In this document: positions 9,226 through 18,554 of the stretch, piece by piece | Layout: every line of letters starts with the position of its first letter | Position numbering within the stretch: position 1 is the stretch's first letter | NCBI GenBank assembly: GCA_029548365.1 | Contig: JAKPNN010000003.1 | Span: 1-64,000, forward strand | Source of the DNA: Chloroflexota bacterium | GTDB taxonomy: Bacteria > Chloroflexota > Anaerolineae > Anaerolineales > Anaerolineaceae | Length of the DNA stretch: 64,000 nucleotides | Direction: 5' to 3' | The notes under the pieces: model-generated | What the model saw: only the letters and a program-made list of their open reading frames with translations | What the model was told of the DNA's origin: nothing | Databases searched by the model: none | Program-made: the position numbers and the translations under genes

Positions 9226-10347
9226 TCAATCGCCAAAAACAGTGCCAACATTGCGCGCGCTGACCAGCCAGGGATGGTCTAAAGGTACCGGTTTTTCAGA
9301 CTGAACAACGTCTTCAATCGGGACAGTTCCTGTCCTTCCATCGTGGATACCGACCATCACCCCAAACTTATTCTCAAAAACCAGGTCTGCCGCGTACGCC
9401 CCCAATTGCGTAGCCAGGATGCGGTCCGTGGCGGAAGGGGTCCCTCCGCGCAGCAAGTAACCCAAAATCGTAATTCGGCTTTCGATCCCGGTGCTGTTTT
9501 CCAGTCGGTTAGCCAACTTCAGCGTTTCTCCGGTGTACTTGCGTTTCAGTTCAGCCATCCGTTCACGGTGCTCATCAACACTTTGATCTTTATGGGTCTG
9601 CTGGTTCATCTTCATCGAACGCTCGAAGAAATCCACCAATTCGGAAGACTGTGCACCTTCAGCAACTGCCACGATGCTGAAAAGTTTTCCCGCCTGATTG
9701 CGCTTCAATATCGCTTCAGCAAGTTTATTAAGATCATAAGGGATTTCTGGGATCAAAATTACGTCTGCACCGGCGGCAAGTCCAGCAGACAGGGTGAGCC
9801 AGCCAACTTCCCGCCCTAAGAGCTCCACAATGATGATGCGGTGCGTGCTGTTGGCAGTGCTGTGCAAACGGTCAATTGCTTCCGTGGCGATCATCCTGCT
9901 TGTGTCGAAGCCGATGGTGGTATCCGTCAGGGGCATATCATTTACGCCAGATTTCGGCAACGTGATCACATTTAATCCAGCCTGTATCAGGTGCTGTGCG
10001 GCATCCATCGTCTCACGCCCTCCAATACACACCAGCGCATCCAGTTGATTTTCCTTGTAAACCGCTAGAACTTCGCCAGTTTTGTCCAATATCTGGTCAT
10101 CTTCTACAACCTGGTGCGGTACCAATCGACTGGTCCCCAGTATGGTGCCGCCAGCCGTAAGGATATTAGAAAGTGCATCCCCGCTCAGATCAACGGTATG
10201 GTTGGAGAGCAAGCCTTCAAAACCGTCACGAAACCCAATTAATTGCATCCCGTGAACCTGCCTGGCTGTTTTTCCAAACCCGCGGATGGCTGCATTCAAA
10301 CCCGGGCAATCACTGCCAGCGGTCAATATCCCGATTTTCTTTGTCAT
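9226..10347 (-). CDS. Phosphofructokinase-family protein with degenerate active site
   Basis: The start chosen is the ATG at 10347, with AGGAAGG upstream, rather than the ATG at 10374. The 373-residue protein has the PFK fold throughout, including GLNAAIRG (16-23), LLGREVGWL and RGGTPSATDRILA. The nucleotide/Mg motif GGDGS/T is GGRET here (109-113). The catalytic block PKTIDND is PKSGVND (131-137), so the proton-abstracting Asp is replaced by Val. It is therefore unlikely to be a normal ATP- or PPi-dependent PFK. It may be a regulatory paralogue or act on a different substrate. The upstream mannosidase pairing suggests carbohydrate metabolism. Confidence 0.85.
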   Translation of the reverse strand: MTKKIGILTAGSDCPGLNAAIRGFGKTARQVHGMQLIGFRDGFEGLLSNHTVDLSGDALSNILTAGGTILGTSRLVPHQVVEDDQILDKTGEVLAVYKENQLDALVCIGGRETMDAAQHLIQAGLNVITLPKSGVNDMPLTDTTIGFDTSRMIATEAIDRLHSTANSTHRIIIVELLGREVGWLTLSAGLAAGADVILIPEIPYDLNKLAEAILKRNQAGKLFSIVAVAEGAQSSELVDFFERSMKMNQQTHKDQSVDEHRERMAELKRKYTGETLKLANRLENSTGIESRITILGYLLRGGTPSATDRILATQLGAYAADLVFENKFGVMVGIHDGRTGTVPIEDVVQSEKPVPLDHPWLVSARNVGTVFGD

Positions 10348-10386
10348 GGCGGTTTCCTTCCTGATCTCAATCATTCAATCTCCCCT

Positions 10387-10392
10387 ATTATA
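10387..10392 (-). promoter_or_regulatory. Putative -10 box for the PFK-like gene
   Basis: On the minus strand this reads TATAAT, about 40 bp upstream of the chosen start codon. The matching -35 is weak, so the call rests on the -10 and its position. Confidence 0.4.
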
Positions 10393-10703
10393 CTCATTAC
10401 CAGCCTGTGTTCTGAAATTCAAACCCATTTTGAGTTACCTGGCAATCGCACCGACGCAAATACGCACTTTTCAAAAATATCAACTCGCAAAATTTGCCTT
10501 GATAATGCTGATTTTATTACCGTGTGAGCGCCGCTCGATTTGTGAATTGTCAAAATCAATTTTTCAATGCGATATCGTCAACCCGCAGAAGTTTGTCTCG
10601 AGATCATCCCCTGGTATGCACGATAATCAATCCTCAGGCATCGACAATCAACGCAAAATTGCGTGTTTAATTATTTTCTGTTTGTTGAACTGAGTAAATT
10701 GAG

Positions 10704-10732
10704 TTGCAGAAACAATGGGTTCGTTATAAAAT
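10704..10732 (+). promoter_or_regulatory. Sigma70-type promoter of the ECF transporter operon
   Basis: TTGCAG (10704-10709) and TAAAAT (10727-10732) are separated by exactly 17 bp. Transcription would start near 10739, which leaves a 5' untranslated region of about 260 nt before the first gene. The stretch 10393-10703 upstream of it holds no gene that I can support. Confidence 0.6.
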
Positions 10733-10738
10733 AGTAAA

Positions 10739-10997
10739 TGAAATAATATTGCCAGGAAATGAGTGAAAGGAGGCTGAATCGAGAAAGGCGAAAACCAGGG
10801 TCGTTTTTATAGGCTGAAGACAGCCAACCAGATCAAAGGTTTCGGTAACAAGATTTTTTTACCGCACTTCTTATTATTGATCTGAACATTCGCTTTTTTA
10901 TGAAGGATTATTAACCCCGGATCTTTGATAAGTTTTCTTGTCATTGATCAATCGCAACCCTTGCACGTAAACCTTCACATCATATTAAGGAGATTTT
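10739..10997 (+). promoter_or_regulatory. Long structured leader, candidate unassigned riboswitch
   Basis: A predicted leader of about 260 nt before the S-component gene. Visible local hairpins are GGCTG-AAGA-CAGCC (10812-10825), AACC/GGTT just after it, and CGGTAA/TTACCG (10843-10848 with 10859-10864) enclosing a T-rich loop. A Shine-Dalgarno AAGGAG precedes the ATG. The segment does not match the SAM-I, TPP, FMN, purine or cobalamin consensus as I can recall them. A regulatory role is inferred from length, hairpins and the transporter context. Confidence 0.4.
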
Positions 10998-11546
10998 ATG
11001 TTCAAAATTACTACCCGCACAATTGTTGCTATTGGCATCGGTGCTGCACTTTTTATGCTTTTATTCATGTACGTGAAAATCCCTTCACCCATCCCTGAAA
11101 CAAGCTTCATGACCGCTTATGGATTAGGCGCCTTCATGGCAACGGTCTTTGGACCGATTGCAGGCGGTTTAATCCAGTTCATTGGTCACGCATTGTCGGA
11201 TGCCATTCAGTATGGCTCGCCCTGGTGGTCCTGGGTGATTGCCAGCGGCGTGGCCGGTTTTCTGTATGGGTTTGCTTTTAAACGGACCCGTGTCGAAAAA
11301 GGTGAGTTTAAAGGGAAAGACATCCTTACGTTCAATGTGATCCAGATCATCGGCAACGTGATTGCCTGGGTAATTGTTGCACCAGTTCTTGATATCCTCA
11401 TTTATCAGGAGCCTGTCAACCTGGTCATCACGCAGGGCTTAGTAGCCGCACTGATGAACAGCATCAGCGCCGGTGTTTTTGGAACCCTGTTGCTGATTGC
11501 TTATTCAGCCACCCGCACAAAAAAGGGCAGCTTGAGCAAAAGCTAA
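10998..11546 (+). CDS. ECF transporter S component, UPF0397 family
   Basis: A 182-residue membrane protein with about five hydrophobic segments. It matches the UPF0397 family closely, with landmarks including GFIGHALSD-like FIGHALSDAIQYG, PWWSWVIASG and, near the end, ATRTKKGSLSK. S components bind the substrate in the membrane and dock onto a shared energising module. The specificity of UPF0397 proteins is not established; comparative genomics has linked some to methionine or SAM-related regulation. The downstream ATPase, T component and SAM hydrolase form the rest of the operon. Confidence 0.88.
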   Translation: MFKITTRTIVAIGIGAALFMLLFMYVKIPSPIPETSFMTAYGLGAFMATVFGPIAGGLIQFIGHALSDAIQYGSPWWSWVIASGVAGFLYGFAFKRTRVEKGEFKGKDILTFNVIQIIGNVIAWVIVAPVLDILIYQEPVNLVITQGLVAALMNSISAGVFGTLLLIAYSATRTKKGSLSKS

Positions 11547-11732
11547 ATCGATCATCATCTGATTGAAACCATGGATAGCTGCGGTAGACAATCCTCAGCT
11601 ATCCATTATTTAACCACACACCGTCGGTGTGTCGTCAGAACAGCAGGATTCTCGTTATTTGCTGCCCAAACAACGGGGTTATGCAAGTTACCTGGAATTA
11701 TCAACCCTGGACAGCGCCAAAAAAGGTTCAGC

Positions 11733-13442
11733 ATGGATTTACAACCCATTATCGAATTTAAAGATTTTTCATTTCAATACTACAGCCAGGTCGAACCCAC
11801 GCTTTATAATATTAATTTATCCATCCTCCCGGGCGAAAAAATCCTCATTGTTGGGCCCAGCGGAAGCGGCAAAAGCACGCTTGGTAACTGTATCAATGGC
11901 TTAATTCCCTTTGCGTATGATGGCGAAATCACGGGCGAGTTGCTGATCAACCATGCTTCAACCCAGGATAAAAATATTTTCGAATTGTCAAAATGCATCG
12001 GCACAGTACTGCAGGATTCAGACGCTCAGTTTGTCAGCCTGACCGCCGGCGAGGATATTGCCTTTTCGCTTGAAAACGATAATGTACCCAACGCCGAGAT
12101 GCATGAGCAGGTGAAAAAAGTTTCCCGGATGGTCGATATGCAAAACTGGCTGACCTCATCTCCCTTTGAACTTTCGGGCGGGCAAAAACAACGCACAACC
12201 CTGGCCGGGGTGCTTGTCAACGACGTGGATATATTGCTGTTTGATGAACCCCTTGCCAACCTCGACCCCGCCACTGGAAAAACAGCGATTGAGATCATCG
12301 AAGAGATTTGCTCCAGCGTGAATAAAACCATCATCATCATTGAACATCGTCTTGAAGATGTCCTGCATCGATTTGTGGACCGTATCATTGTGATTAATGA
12401 AGGTCGGATCATTGCCAACACAAATGCACATGCACTGGTCAGCTCAAACATCCTGACAAAAACGGGGATTCGTGAGCCTTTATATGTCACGGCATTAAAA
12501 TATGCCGGCGTGCCAATCACGGAAAGTATTCAACCAGGATATATCATAAGTGTAAAAGCCCATCAATGCAAAGACGCTCTGACAACCTGGCAGGCGAGCA
12601 TCCAACCGCCACAGGTCCAGGAAGAAAAACCCACGGTTCTGAAAGTCGAAAACCTGACCTTTTCGTATGATGGCATCAGAAATGTCCTGGAGGAGATTAA
12701 TTTTGAATTAAAAGAGGGCGAAATGGTCTCTCTGATCGGCAAAAATGGGTCCGGTAAGAGCACCCTTTCCAAATTAATCTGCGGTTTTGAAAAACCTGGC
12801 CAGGGAACAATTTCCTACCGTGGCAATGACATCCGGGATAAATCAATTAAGGAGCGTGCTGAAATAATCGGGGTCGTGCTGCAAAATCCCAACCAGATGA
12901 TCTCTAAAAACCTGATTTTCGATGAAGTCGCGCTGGGTTTGCGCTTTCGCAAGGTCCCTGAAGAGGAAATCATTCCCCGGGTAGAAAAGGTGCTGGATAT
13001 TTGCGGTCTGGCCCCCTTCATCGAATGGCCGATTTCTGCCCTCAGCTATGGCCAGCGGAAACGCGTCACCATCGCATCCATCCTGGTTATGGGTCCTGAA
13101 ATCCTGATTCTCGATGAGCCCACCGCAGGTCAGGATTACCGCCATTATACGGAAATCATGGAATTCCTGGTCGAGATCAACAAAATGGGTGTGACCATCA
13201 TGTTGATTACTCACGACATGCATTTGATGCTGGAATATACACCCAGGGCTCTCGTCCTTGCAGATGGGCACCTGATTGCAGACGCCCCTGCATCGTCCGT
13301 CCTCACGGATCTTCAGATTATTCAAAAAGCAAACTTAAAGGAGACTTCTCTTTACCATCTGGCGCAGATGGCCGACATTCCGGATAGTACCGGCTTTGTG
13401 CAGGGTTTTATCAACTATGAAAGGAAACTCAAAAACCGATGA
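11733..13442 (+). CDS. ECF transporter double ATPase (fused A1-A2, YkoD-like)
   Basis: Two complete ABC ATPase domains lie in one chain of 569 residues from the ATG at 11733. An in-frame ATG at 11571 would add 54 residues of non-conserved sequence, and AAAGG lies just before 11733. Domain 1 shows Walker A GPSGSGKS, signature LSGGQKQR and Walker B ILLFDEP. Domain 2 shows GKNGSGKS, a variant signature LSYGQRKR and LILDEP. It powers uptake through the S and T components. The 3' end overlaps the T-component gene by 4 bp. Confidence 0.93.
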   Translation: MDLQPIIEFKDFSFQYYSQVEPTLYNINLSILPGEKILIVGPSGSGKSTLGNCINGLIPFAYDGEITGELLINHASTQDKNIFELSKCIGTVLQDSDAQFVSLTAGEDIAFSLENDNVPNAEMHEQVKKVSRMVDMQNWLTSSPFELSGGQKQRTTLAGVLVNDVDILLFDEPLANLDPATGKTAIEIIEEICSSVNKTIIIIEHRLEDVLHRFVDRIIVINEGRIIANTNAHALVSSNILTKTGIREPLYVTALKYAGVPITESIQPGYIISVKAHQCKDALTTWQASIQPPQVQEEKPTVLKVENLTFSYDGIRNVLEEINFELKEGEMVSLIGKNGSGKSTLSKLICGFEKPGQGTISYRGNDIRDKSIKERAEIIGVVLQNPNQMISKNLIFDEVALGLRFRKVPEEEIIPRVEKVLDICGLAPFIEWPISALSYGQRKRVTIASILVMGPEILILDEPTAGQDYRHYTEIMEFLVEINKMGVTIMLITHDMHLMLEYTPRALVLADGHLIADAPASSVLTDLQIIQKANLKETSLYHLAQMADIPDSTGFVQGFINYERKLKNR

Positions 13443-14278
13443 ACGCAAAGACCAAGTTATTTTCCTATGACATCGTCGATTCGCCCATCCACAGCCTTTC
13501 AGGGTTAACAAAGTTGATTTGCTTCCTTCTGCTCACGTTCGCGGTCATGTATTCCTACGACATCCGAGTCATTTTAGCAGTGATGCTCTTCGCAGCCTTG
13601 ATCATGAAGCTCTCAAAGATCAAGTTCTCTCAAATCAAGCTGATGGTTTTATACGTGTTGATCTTTGTGCTGACCAATGCGGTAATTTCTTTCCTTTTCG
13701 CGCCTGAAATGGGCGTTGAAATTTATGGAACCCGGACGGTCGTTATTGATTTGCCGGGCAAGTTTGACATTACAGCGGAGCAGTTATTATACAGTACCAC
13801 CAAGTTGTTCAAATACACATCGGTCATTCCCTTTGGTATCATCTTCCTGTTAACCACCAACCCGAGCGAGTTCGCATCGTCACTGAACCGAATCAGGGTT
13901 CATTACAAAATCGCTTACGCTGTTGCTTTGACCTTGCGCTATTTCCCCGACGTCCAGAGGGATTACCACGATATCAGCCAGGCGCAGCAGGCTCGCGGTT
14001 TGGAACTTTCACGCAAAGCATCCTTGTTTAACCGGATTAAAAATGGCTTGCTGATCATCATTCCCCTGATTTTTTCCTCACTCGACCGCATCGAAACCAT
14101 CAGCAATGCCATGGATTTGCGCGGGTTCGGGAAAAGTAACACCCGCACCTGGTACACAAGTCGCAAAATGAAAAGCAATGATTATGTGGCAATTTTCATC
14201 TCTGCCTTGATTTTTATTGCAACGGCAAGTGTTTCAATTTTCATCAACAAAAGCCGGTTTTACAACCCCTTCATTTAG
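13439..14278 (+). CDS. ECF transporter T component (energy-coupling transmembrane protein)
   Basis: A 279-residue membrane protein with about five to six hydrophobic segments and the cytoplasmic coupling helices typical of EcfT/CbiQ. The region around AQQARGLELSRKAS (about residues 182-195) corresponds to the conserved Ala-Arg-Gly coupling motif, and AMDLRGFGKS is a second one. The 4-bp overlap with the ATPase gene indicates translational coupling. With the S component and double ATPase, the transporter is complete in this operon. Confidence 0.92.
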   Translation: MNAKTKLFSYDIVDSPIHSLSGLTKLICFLLLTFAVMYSYDIRVILAVMLFAALIMKLSKIKFSQIKLMVLYVLIFVLTNAVISFLFAPEMGVEIYGTRTVVIDLPGKFDITAEQLLYSTTKLFKYTSVIPFGIIFLLTTNPSEFASSLNRIRVHYKIAYAVALTLRYFPDVQRDYHDISQAQQARGLELSRKASLFNRIKNGLLIIIPLIFSSLDRIETISNAMDLRGFGKSNTRTWYTSRKMKSNDYVAIFISALIFIATASVSIFINKSRFYNPFI

Positions 14279-14288
14279 GAGCATTGAT

Positions 14289-15131
14289 TTGAAACCCATT
14301 CTTGTCTATCAAACCGATTTCACCTACAAAGAAGGCGCGGTGTGCGCGATGTATGGCGTGGTAAAAAGTGTGGATCGAGAACTGGAAATCATCGATGGAA
14401 GCCATGAAATCCCCAAATTTGATACCTGGAGCGCTTCCTATCGCCTTTATCAATCCATGCCGTTTTGGCCGCAAGGGACGATCTTCGTCTCTGTTGTGGA
14501 CCCCGGTGTAGGGACGAACCGCCGCGCGTGCGTGGCACGTACCTCAAATGGATATTTCATCGTCACGCCAGACAATGGTTCACTAACCCACGTCAAAACC
14601 GTGTTCGGCATCGATGAAGTGCGCGAAATTGATGAAACCATTAACCGCTTGCGAGGGATGGGCACCGATGACGTTAGCGTGTTCCATGGTCGAGATTTGT
14701 TTTCCTATTGTGCTGCCAGGTTTGCCAGCGGGAAAATCACCTTTGAAGAAATTGGTCCGGCTTACAACCCCGATGAAATCGTCATGCATCCCATTGATGA
14801 ACCAGTTTTTGACGTTGAGCATGCCAGGGGAATTTTCGAGATCAACGACCCCAATTTTGGCAATATCTGGACGAATCTGCCCTTGAAATCGTTCCTGAAT
14901 GCCGGCTTTAAATTTGGCGACCGCTTGCAGGTCTCCATCTTACATCAGGGCAAACCAGTGTTCGACCAGCGATTGCGATTTGAAAAGTCTTTTGGTTACG
15001 CAAAAGCAGGCGAAGCCATGCTTTACAACAACGAACTGATGCGGGTCAGCATCGCTGTTAACCAGGGCAGCTTTGTTGAGCAATTTGGGATTGGTTATGG
15101 CCCGGAATGGGAAATTGAAATTATAAAATAA
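14289..15131 (+). CDS. SAM hydroxide adenosyltransferase (DUF62 SAM hydrolase)
   Basis: Cleaves S-adenosylmethionine to adenosine and methionine, as established for DUF62 proteins related to fluorinase/chlorinase. The block TDFTYKEGAVCAMYGVV is at the N terminus, followed by VVDPGVGTNRRA, TPDNGSLT and FHGRDLF. The preferred start is TTG at 14289 with AGGAG 7 nt upstream. Earlier in-frame starts lie inside the T-component gene. The 281-residue length is normal. Its place at the end of the ECF operon suggests that the imported compound or its control is connected with SAM, methionine or adenosine. That link is inference. Confidence 0.9.
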   Translation: MKPILVYQTDFTYKEGAVCAMYGVVKSVDRELEIIDGSHEIPKFDTWSASYRLYQSMPFWPQGTIFVSVVDPGVGTNRRACVARTSNGYFIVTPDNGSLTHVKTVFGIDEVREIDETINRLRGMGTDDVSVFHGRDLFSYCAARFASGKITFEEIGPAYNPDEIVMHPIDEPVFDVEHARGIFEINDPNFGNIWTNLPLKSFLNAGFKFGDRLQVSILHQGKPVFDQRLRFEKSFGYAKAGEAMLYNNELMRVSIAVNQGSFVEQFGIGYGPEWEIEIIK

Positions 15132-15419
15132 ATATTTTAAACTACTGGCAGCAATCAAACAGGTCAGACCTTTTTTCAAGAGCGAAGCTTTAAAAACCTG
15201 CAGAAGGCAAGGCAAAAGCGAAATTTTAATCGTAATTAGAGAGTGACCCGCTTATCCCTGACAATCAGCAGCACTTTTTGCTCTGGTTTGACAATCATTT
15301 CCCAATATTTTTCATCATCGGCATGAAATGACCTTCTCCACTCAGTTAGGGCGCATAAGCTTGCGCTTCGCAGGTAAAATTAACCTTGAAGCTCAATTTT
15401 CGACGGAAAGGGAATCCTG

Positions 15420-15839
<420 letters not shown>

Positions 15840-15928
15840 AGAAACCCCTCTCCACGGGTAATTCAAAGATCAGTTTTTAGCCGAGGGTGTTGAAAATTGC
15901 TTAGTTTACCATTCAACGTCAAATGTAG

Positions 15929-15988
15929 GGGCAACCCTCCGTGGTTGCCCTGCCCAACGGATACCCTTCGGGTTGGGCAGACACGGAG
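15929..15988. repeat. Compound hairpin element (REP-like)
   Basis: Two adjacent inverted repeats stand in the gap between yjbQ and the radical SAM gene. GGGCAACC (15929-15936) pairs with GGTTGCCC (15943-15950). GCCCAAC (15952-15958) pairs with GTTGGGC (15972-15978). CTCCGTG (15938-15944) can also pair with CACGGAG (15982-15988), so alternative folds exist. The look is that of a dispersed intergenic palindrome, not a terminator, since no T tract follows. No other copy was found in this window. Confidence 0.6.
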
Positions 15989-16123
15989 TCTGCACCGAAA
16001 AATTGATATAATATTAGTCAAAATCGTATTTAATAAAATTTATGATGTTGCTTCATAAACCGATTATTAAACATCATTTGTTTTTCAACACGCTCAAGCC
16101 TTAATCAACGAATTGCAGTTATC

Positions 16124-17839
16124 ATGCCTCAAGCGCCTCAATTTCTCCCCACTACACCTCAAGAGTTGCAGACTCTTGGGTGGAAACAGCTCGATGTGAT
16201 CCTGGTCACCGGCGACAGCTACATCGACAGCTCCTACTCCGGCGTTGCCATCATTGGCAGGGTACTGCACGCGGCCGGCTATACCGTCGGCATCATTGCC
16301 CAGCCAGGCATCCAATCAGCGGATGATATCACCCGCCTGGGTGAGCCGCGCCTTTTCTGGGGTGTGAGCGCGGGCAGCGTCGATTCAATGGTCGCCAACT
16401 ACACCGCCACCGGTCGCCCCCGCCGCGAAGACGACTTCACCCCCGCAGGACGCAATACCAAACGCCCCAACCGGGCGACGCTGGTCTATGCCAACCTGAT
16501 CCGGCGCCACTTTAAGGGCACCGCCCCCATTGTCCTGGGCGGTGTGGAGGCCAGCCTGCGCCGGATTGCCCACTATGATTACTGGTCAGATTCCATCCGC
16601 CGCTCCGTCCTGTTCGACGCCAAGGCAGACTATCTCATCTACGGGATGGCTGAGCGCAGCATCCTCGAGCTCGCCCAGGCTCTCGCGTCCGGGGAAGACC
16701 CTACCCGTATACGCGGATTGTGCTTCATTGCCAAACAACCGCCCGAAGGCTACCGAATCCTGCCCACCTATGAACAGGTCGTTCAGGACAAAGACGCCTT
16801 TACGGACATGTTCCACATCTTTTACCAAAACAATGACCCCATCAGCGCCTCAGGATTGGCTCAACGCCATGGCGACCGCTTCCTGGTGCACAACCCGCCT
16901 GCGCCCTATCTGACAACAGCAGAGCTGGATCGCGTATACAGCCTTAATTTTGCCCGGGCACAGCATCCCTATTATGAGGCTCAGGGGCCTGTCAAAGCGC
17001 TGGAAACGATCCGCTTTTCCATTCCCTCTCATCGCGGCTGTTATGGGGAGTGTAATTTCTGTGCCATCGCCGTCCATGAAGGCCGTACCGTGCGCTGGCG
17101 CAGCGAAGCCTCTATCCTGGCTGAAGCGCAGCACCTCACCCGCCTACCCGATTTCAAAGGTTATATCTTTGACCTCAGCGGTCCGACCGCCAACATGTAT
17201 GGCTTTGAATGTCCGGTTAAACTGCGCCAGGGTCCCTGCCAGGATCAGTCCTGCCTTTACCCTGATATTTGCCCGTCCCTGCCGGTGGATCATCAAGTTC
17301 AAACCCACTTGCTGCAAAAACTACGCCAGGTTGAGGGCGTGAAAAAGGTCTTCATCGGTTCCGGATTGCGCTATGATCTGCTGCTTGCCGATCATGATCA
17401 CGGTGAAGCGTATCTCAAAGCGCTGGTGCAGCATCACACCTCGGGTCAGCTCAAAGTTGCCCCCGAACATACCCAACCGCAAGTTCTGGCTCACATGCGT
17501 AAACCGGGAATTGACAGGCTGCTTGAATTTAAACGGCGCTTTGAAAGCCTCAGCGCAGCAGTGAAAAAGAAGCAGTTCCTCAGTTATTACCTGATCGCCG
17601 CGCACCCGGGCTGCACCCTGGAGGATATGTTCGCGCTTAAACGCTTTGCCAGCCGCGAACTGGGCTTGCTGCCGGAGCAGGTGCAGGTGTTCACTCCCAC
17701 GCCATCCACCTACGCCAGCCTGATGTATTATACTGAAAAAGACCCCTTCACCGGCGAGGCTTTGTTCGTTGAAAAGAACCCGGCCGGCAAACAGCGCCAA
17801 AAAGCGGTTATTACCGGCAGGCGCCAGCCTAAGAAATAA
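16124..17839 (+). CDS. YgiQ family radical SAM protein
   Basis: A 571-residue member of the YgiQ/UPF0313 family. An N-terminal B12-binding-like segment with TGDSYIDSSYSG (about residues 26-37) is followed by the radical SAM cluster motif CYGECNFCAI (about 305-314), which is the CxxxCxxC signature. A Cys-containing segment near SCLYPDICPSL follows. The family function is unknown. The gene is monocistronic with a 46-bp gap to the SMI1 gene. A weak GCCTCAAG precedes no obvious ribosome site at the ATG. Confidence 0.92.
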   Translation: MPQAPQFLPTTPQELQTLGWKQLDVILVTGDSYIDSSYSGVAIIGRVLHAAGYTVGIIAQPGIQSADDITRLGEPRLFWGVSAGSVDSMVANYTATGRPRREDDFTPAGRNTKRPNRATLVYANLIRRHFKGTAPIVLGGVEASLRRIAHYDYWSDSIRRSVLFDAKADYLIYGMAERSILELAQALASGEDPTRIRGLCFIAKQPPEGYRILPTYEQVVQDKDAFTDMFHIFYQNNDPISASGLAQRHGDRFLVHNPPAPYLTTAELDRVYSLNFARAQHPYYEAQGPVKALETIRFSIPSHRGCYGECNFCAIAVHEGRTVRWRSEASILAEAQHLTRLPDFKGYIFDLSGPTANMYGFECPVKLRQGPCQDQSCLYPDICPSLPVDHQVQTHLLQKLRQVEGVKKVFIGSGLRYDLLLADHDHGEAYLKALVQHHTSGQLKVAPEHTQPQVLAHMRKPGIDRLLEFKRRFESLSAAVKKKQFLSYYLIAAHPGCTLEDMFALKRFASRELGLLPEQVQVFTPTPSTYASLMYYTEKDPFTGEALFVEKNPAGKQRQKAVITGRRQPKK

Positions 17840-17903
17840 ACAGCGTCTACCGCGCTGATGTCGTGTGAAATAACAATTCGCGCCTTTGATCAAGGAGATT
17901 GAC

Positions 17904-18554
17904 ATGCCCGCATACCGCCCCGTGACCGAATCCCTGGTTGAACTCATGGATTGGATGCATAAAAATGCACCGGGCGTCGCTTTCAGCCCACCAGCTGATA
18001 CGGCTGCCCTGGCTAACTTTGAAGAAAAGAGCGGGTTAATCATCCCGGAGGATTTGCACCGGCTCCTGATGATTGCCGATGGCGAAACTCGTAACTCAGC
18101 CGGTGCGGTCGGCAATTGGCGCTTCATGTCCATCAATGAAATCCAGGCTGCCTGGGGATGGCTGGCGCAAATATCCGTCAAAGGCGCCTTTGACGGTCTC
18201 ACCCCACAGCTATCGCCCTACTTGCAAAACCATTGGTGGCACCCGGGCTGGATTCCGCTGATCAGCAGCGATACCGGCTGCTATTATTGCCTAGACACTG
18301 CGCCGTCTGAAGTTGAAAGAACCGGGCAGATGCTGCTTTTCTGCCAGGAGCATCCGGCGCGTCCGCTTGTGGCAGCCAGCCTGGCAGCCTGGTTAGATCG
18401 CATCACCCGTGATCTTTCCGCCGGGGTTTACACCTATAACGAAGTTGAGGGCTTCAACGGGGAAGCGTTTTTATGGTCCTCACTGGAAGGCAAACACCTG
18501 CTGGATAAAATACCGGGCCAAATCATCGTCGATGGAGAATATGGCATATGTTGA
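17904..18554 (+). CDS. SMI1/KNR4 (SUKH) family protein
   Basis: The ATG at 17904 has AAGGAG 7 nt upstream and is preferred over one at 17886. The 216-residue protein carries the SUKH fold pattern, with an N-terminal helix followed by FEEKSGLIIPEDLHRLLMI (about residues 35-53) and GDG-like IADGE. The C-terminal part has WHPGWIPLISSDTGCYYCLD. SUKH proteins are often immunity proteins against nuclease or peptidase toxins but also occur as free-standing scaffolds. It overlaps the next gene by 7 bp. Confidence 0.82.
   Translation: MPAYRPVTESLVELMDWMHKNAPGVAFSPPADTAALANFEEKSGLIIPEDLHRLLMIADGETRNSAGAVGNWRFMSINEIQAAWGWLAQISVKGAFDGLTPQLSPYLQNHWWHPGWIPLISSDTGCYYCLDTAPSEVERTGQMLLFCQEHPARPLVAASLAAWLDRITRDLSAGVYTYNEVEGFNGEAFLWSSLEGKHLLDKIPGQIIVDGEYGIC

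Noticed and set aside
10780-10850. SAM-I (S-box) riboswitch in the ECF leader
   Set aside because: There is only local similarity (TGAAG followed by CCAACC). The segment is better explained by a simple GGCTG-AAGA-CAGCC hairpin, and the P1 closing pair and GGCAACC core are missing.
11571-11732. Earlier start of the double ATPase
   Set aside because: The 54 added residues show no ABC character, and AAAGG stands just before the ATG at 11733.
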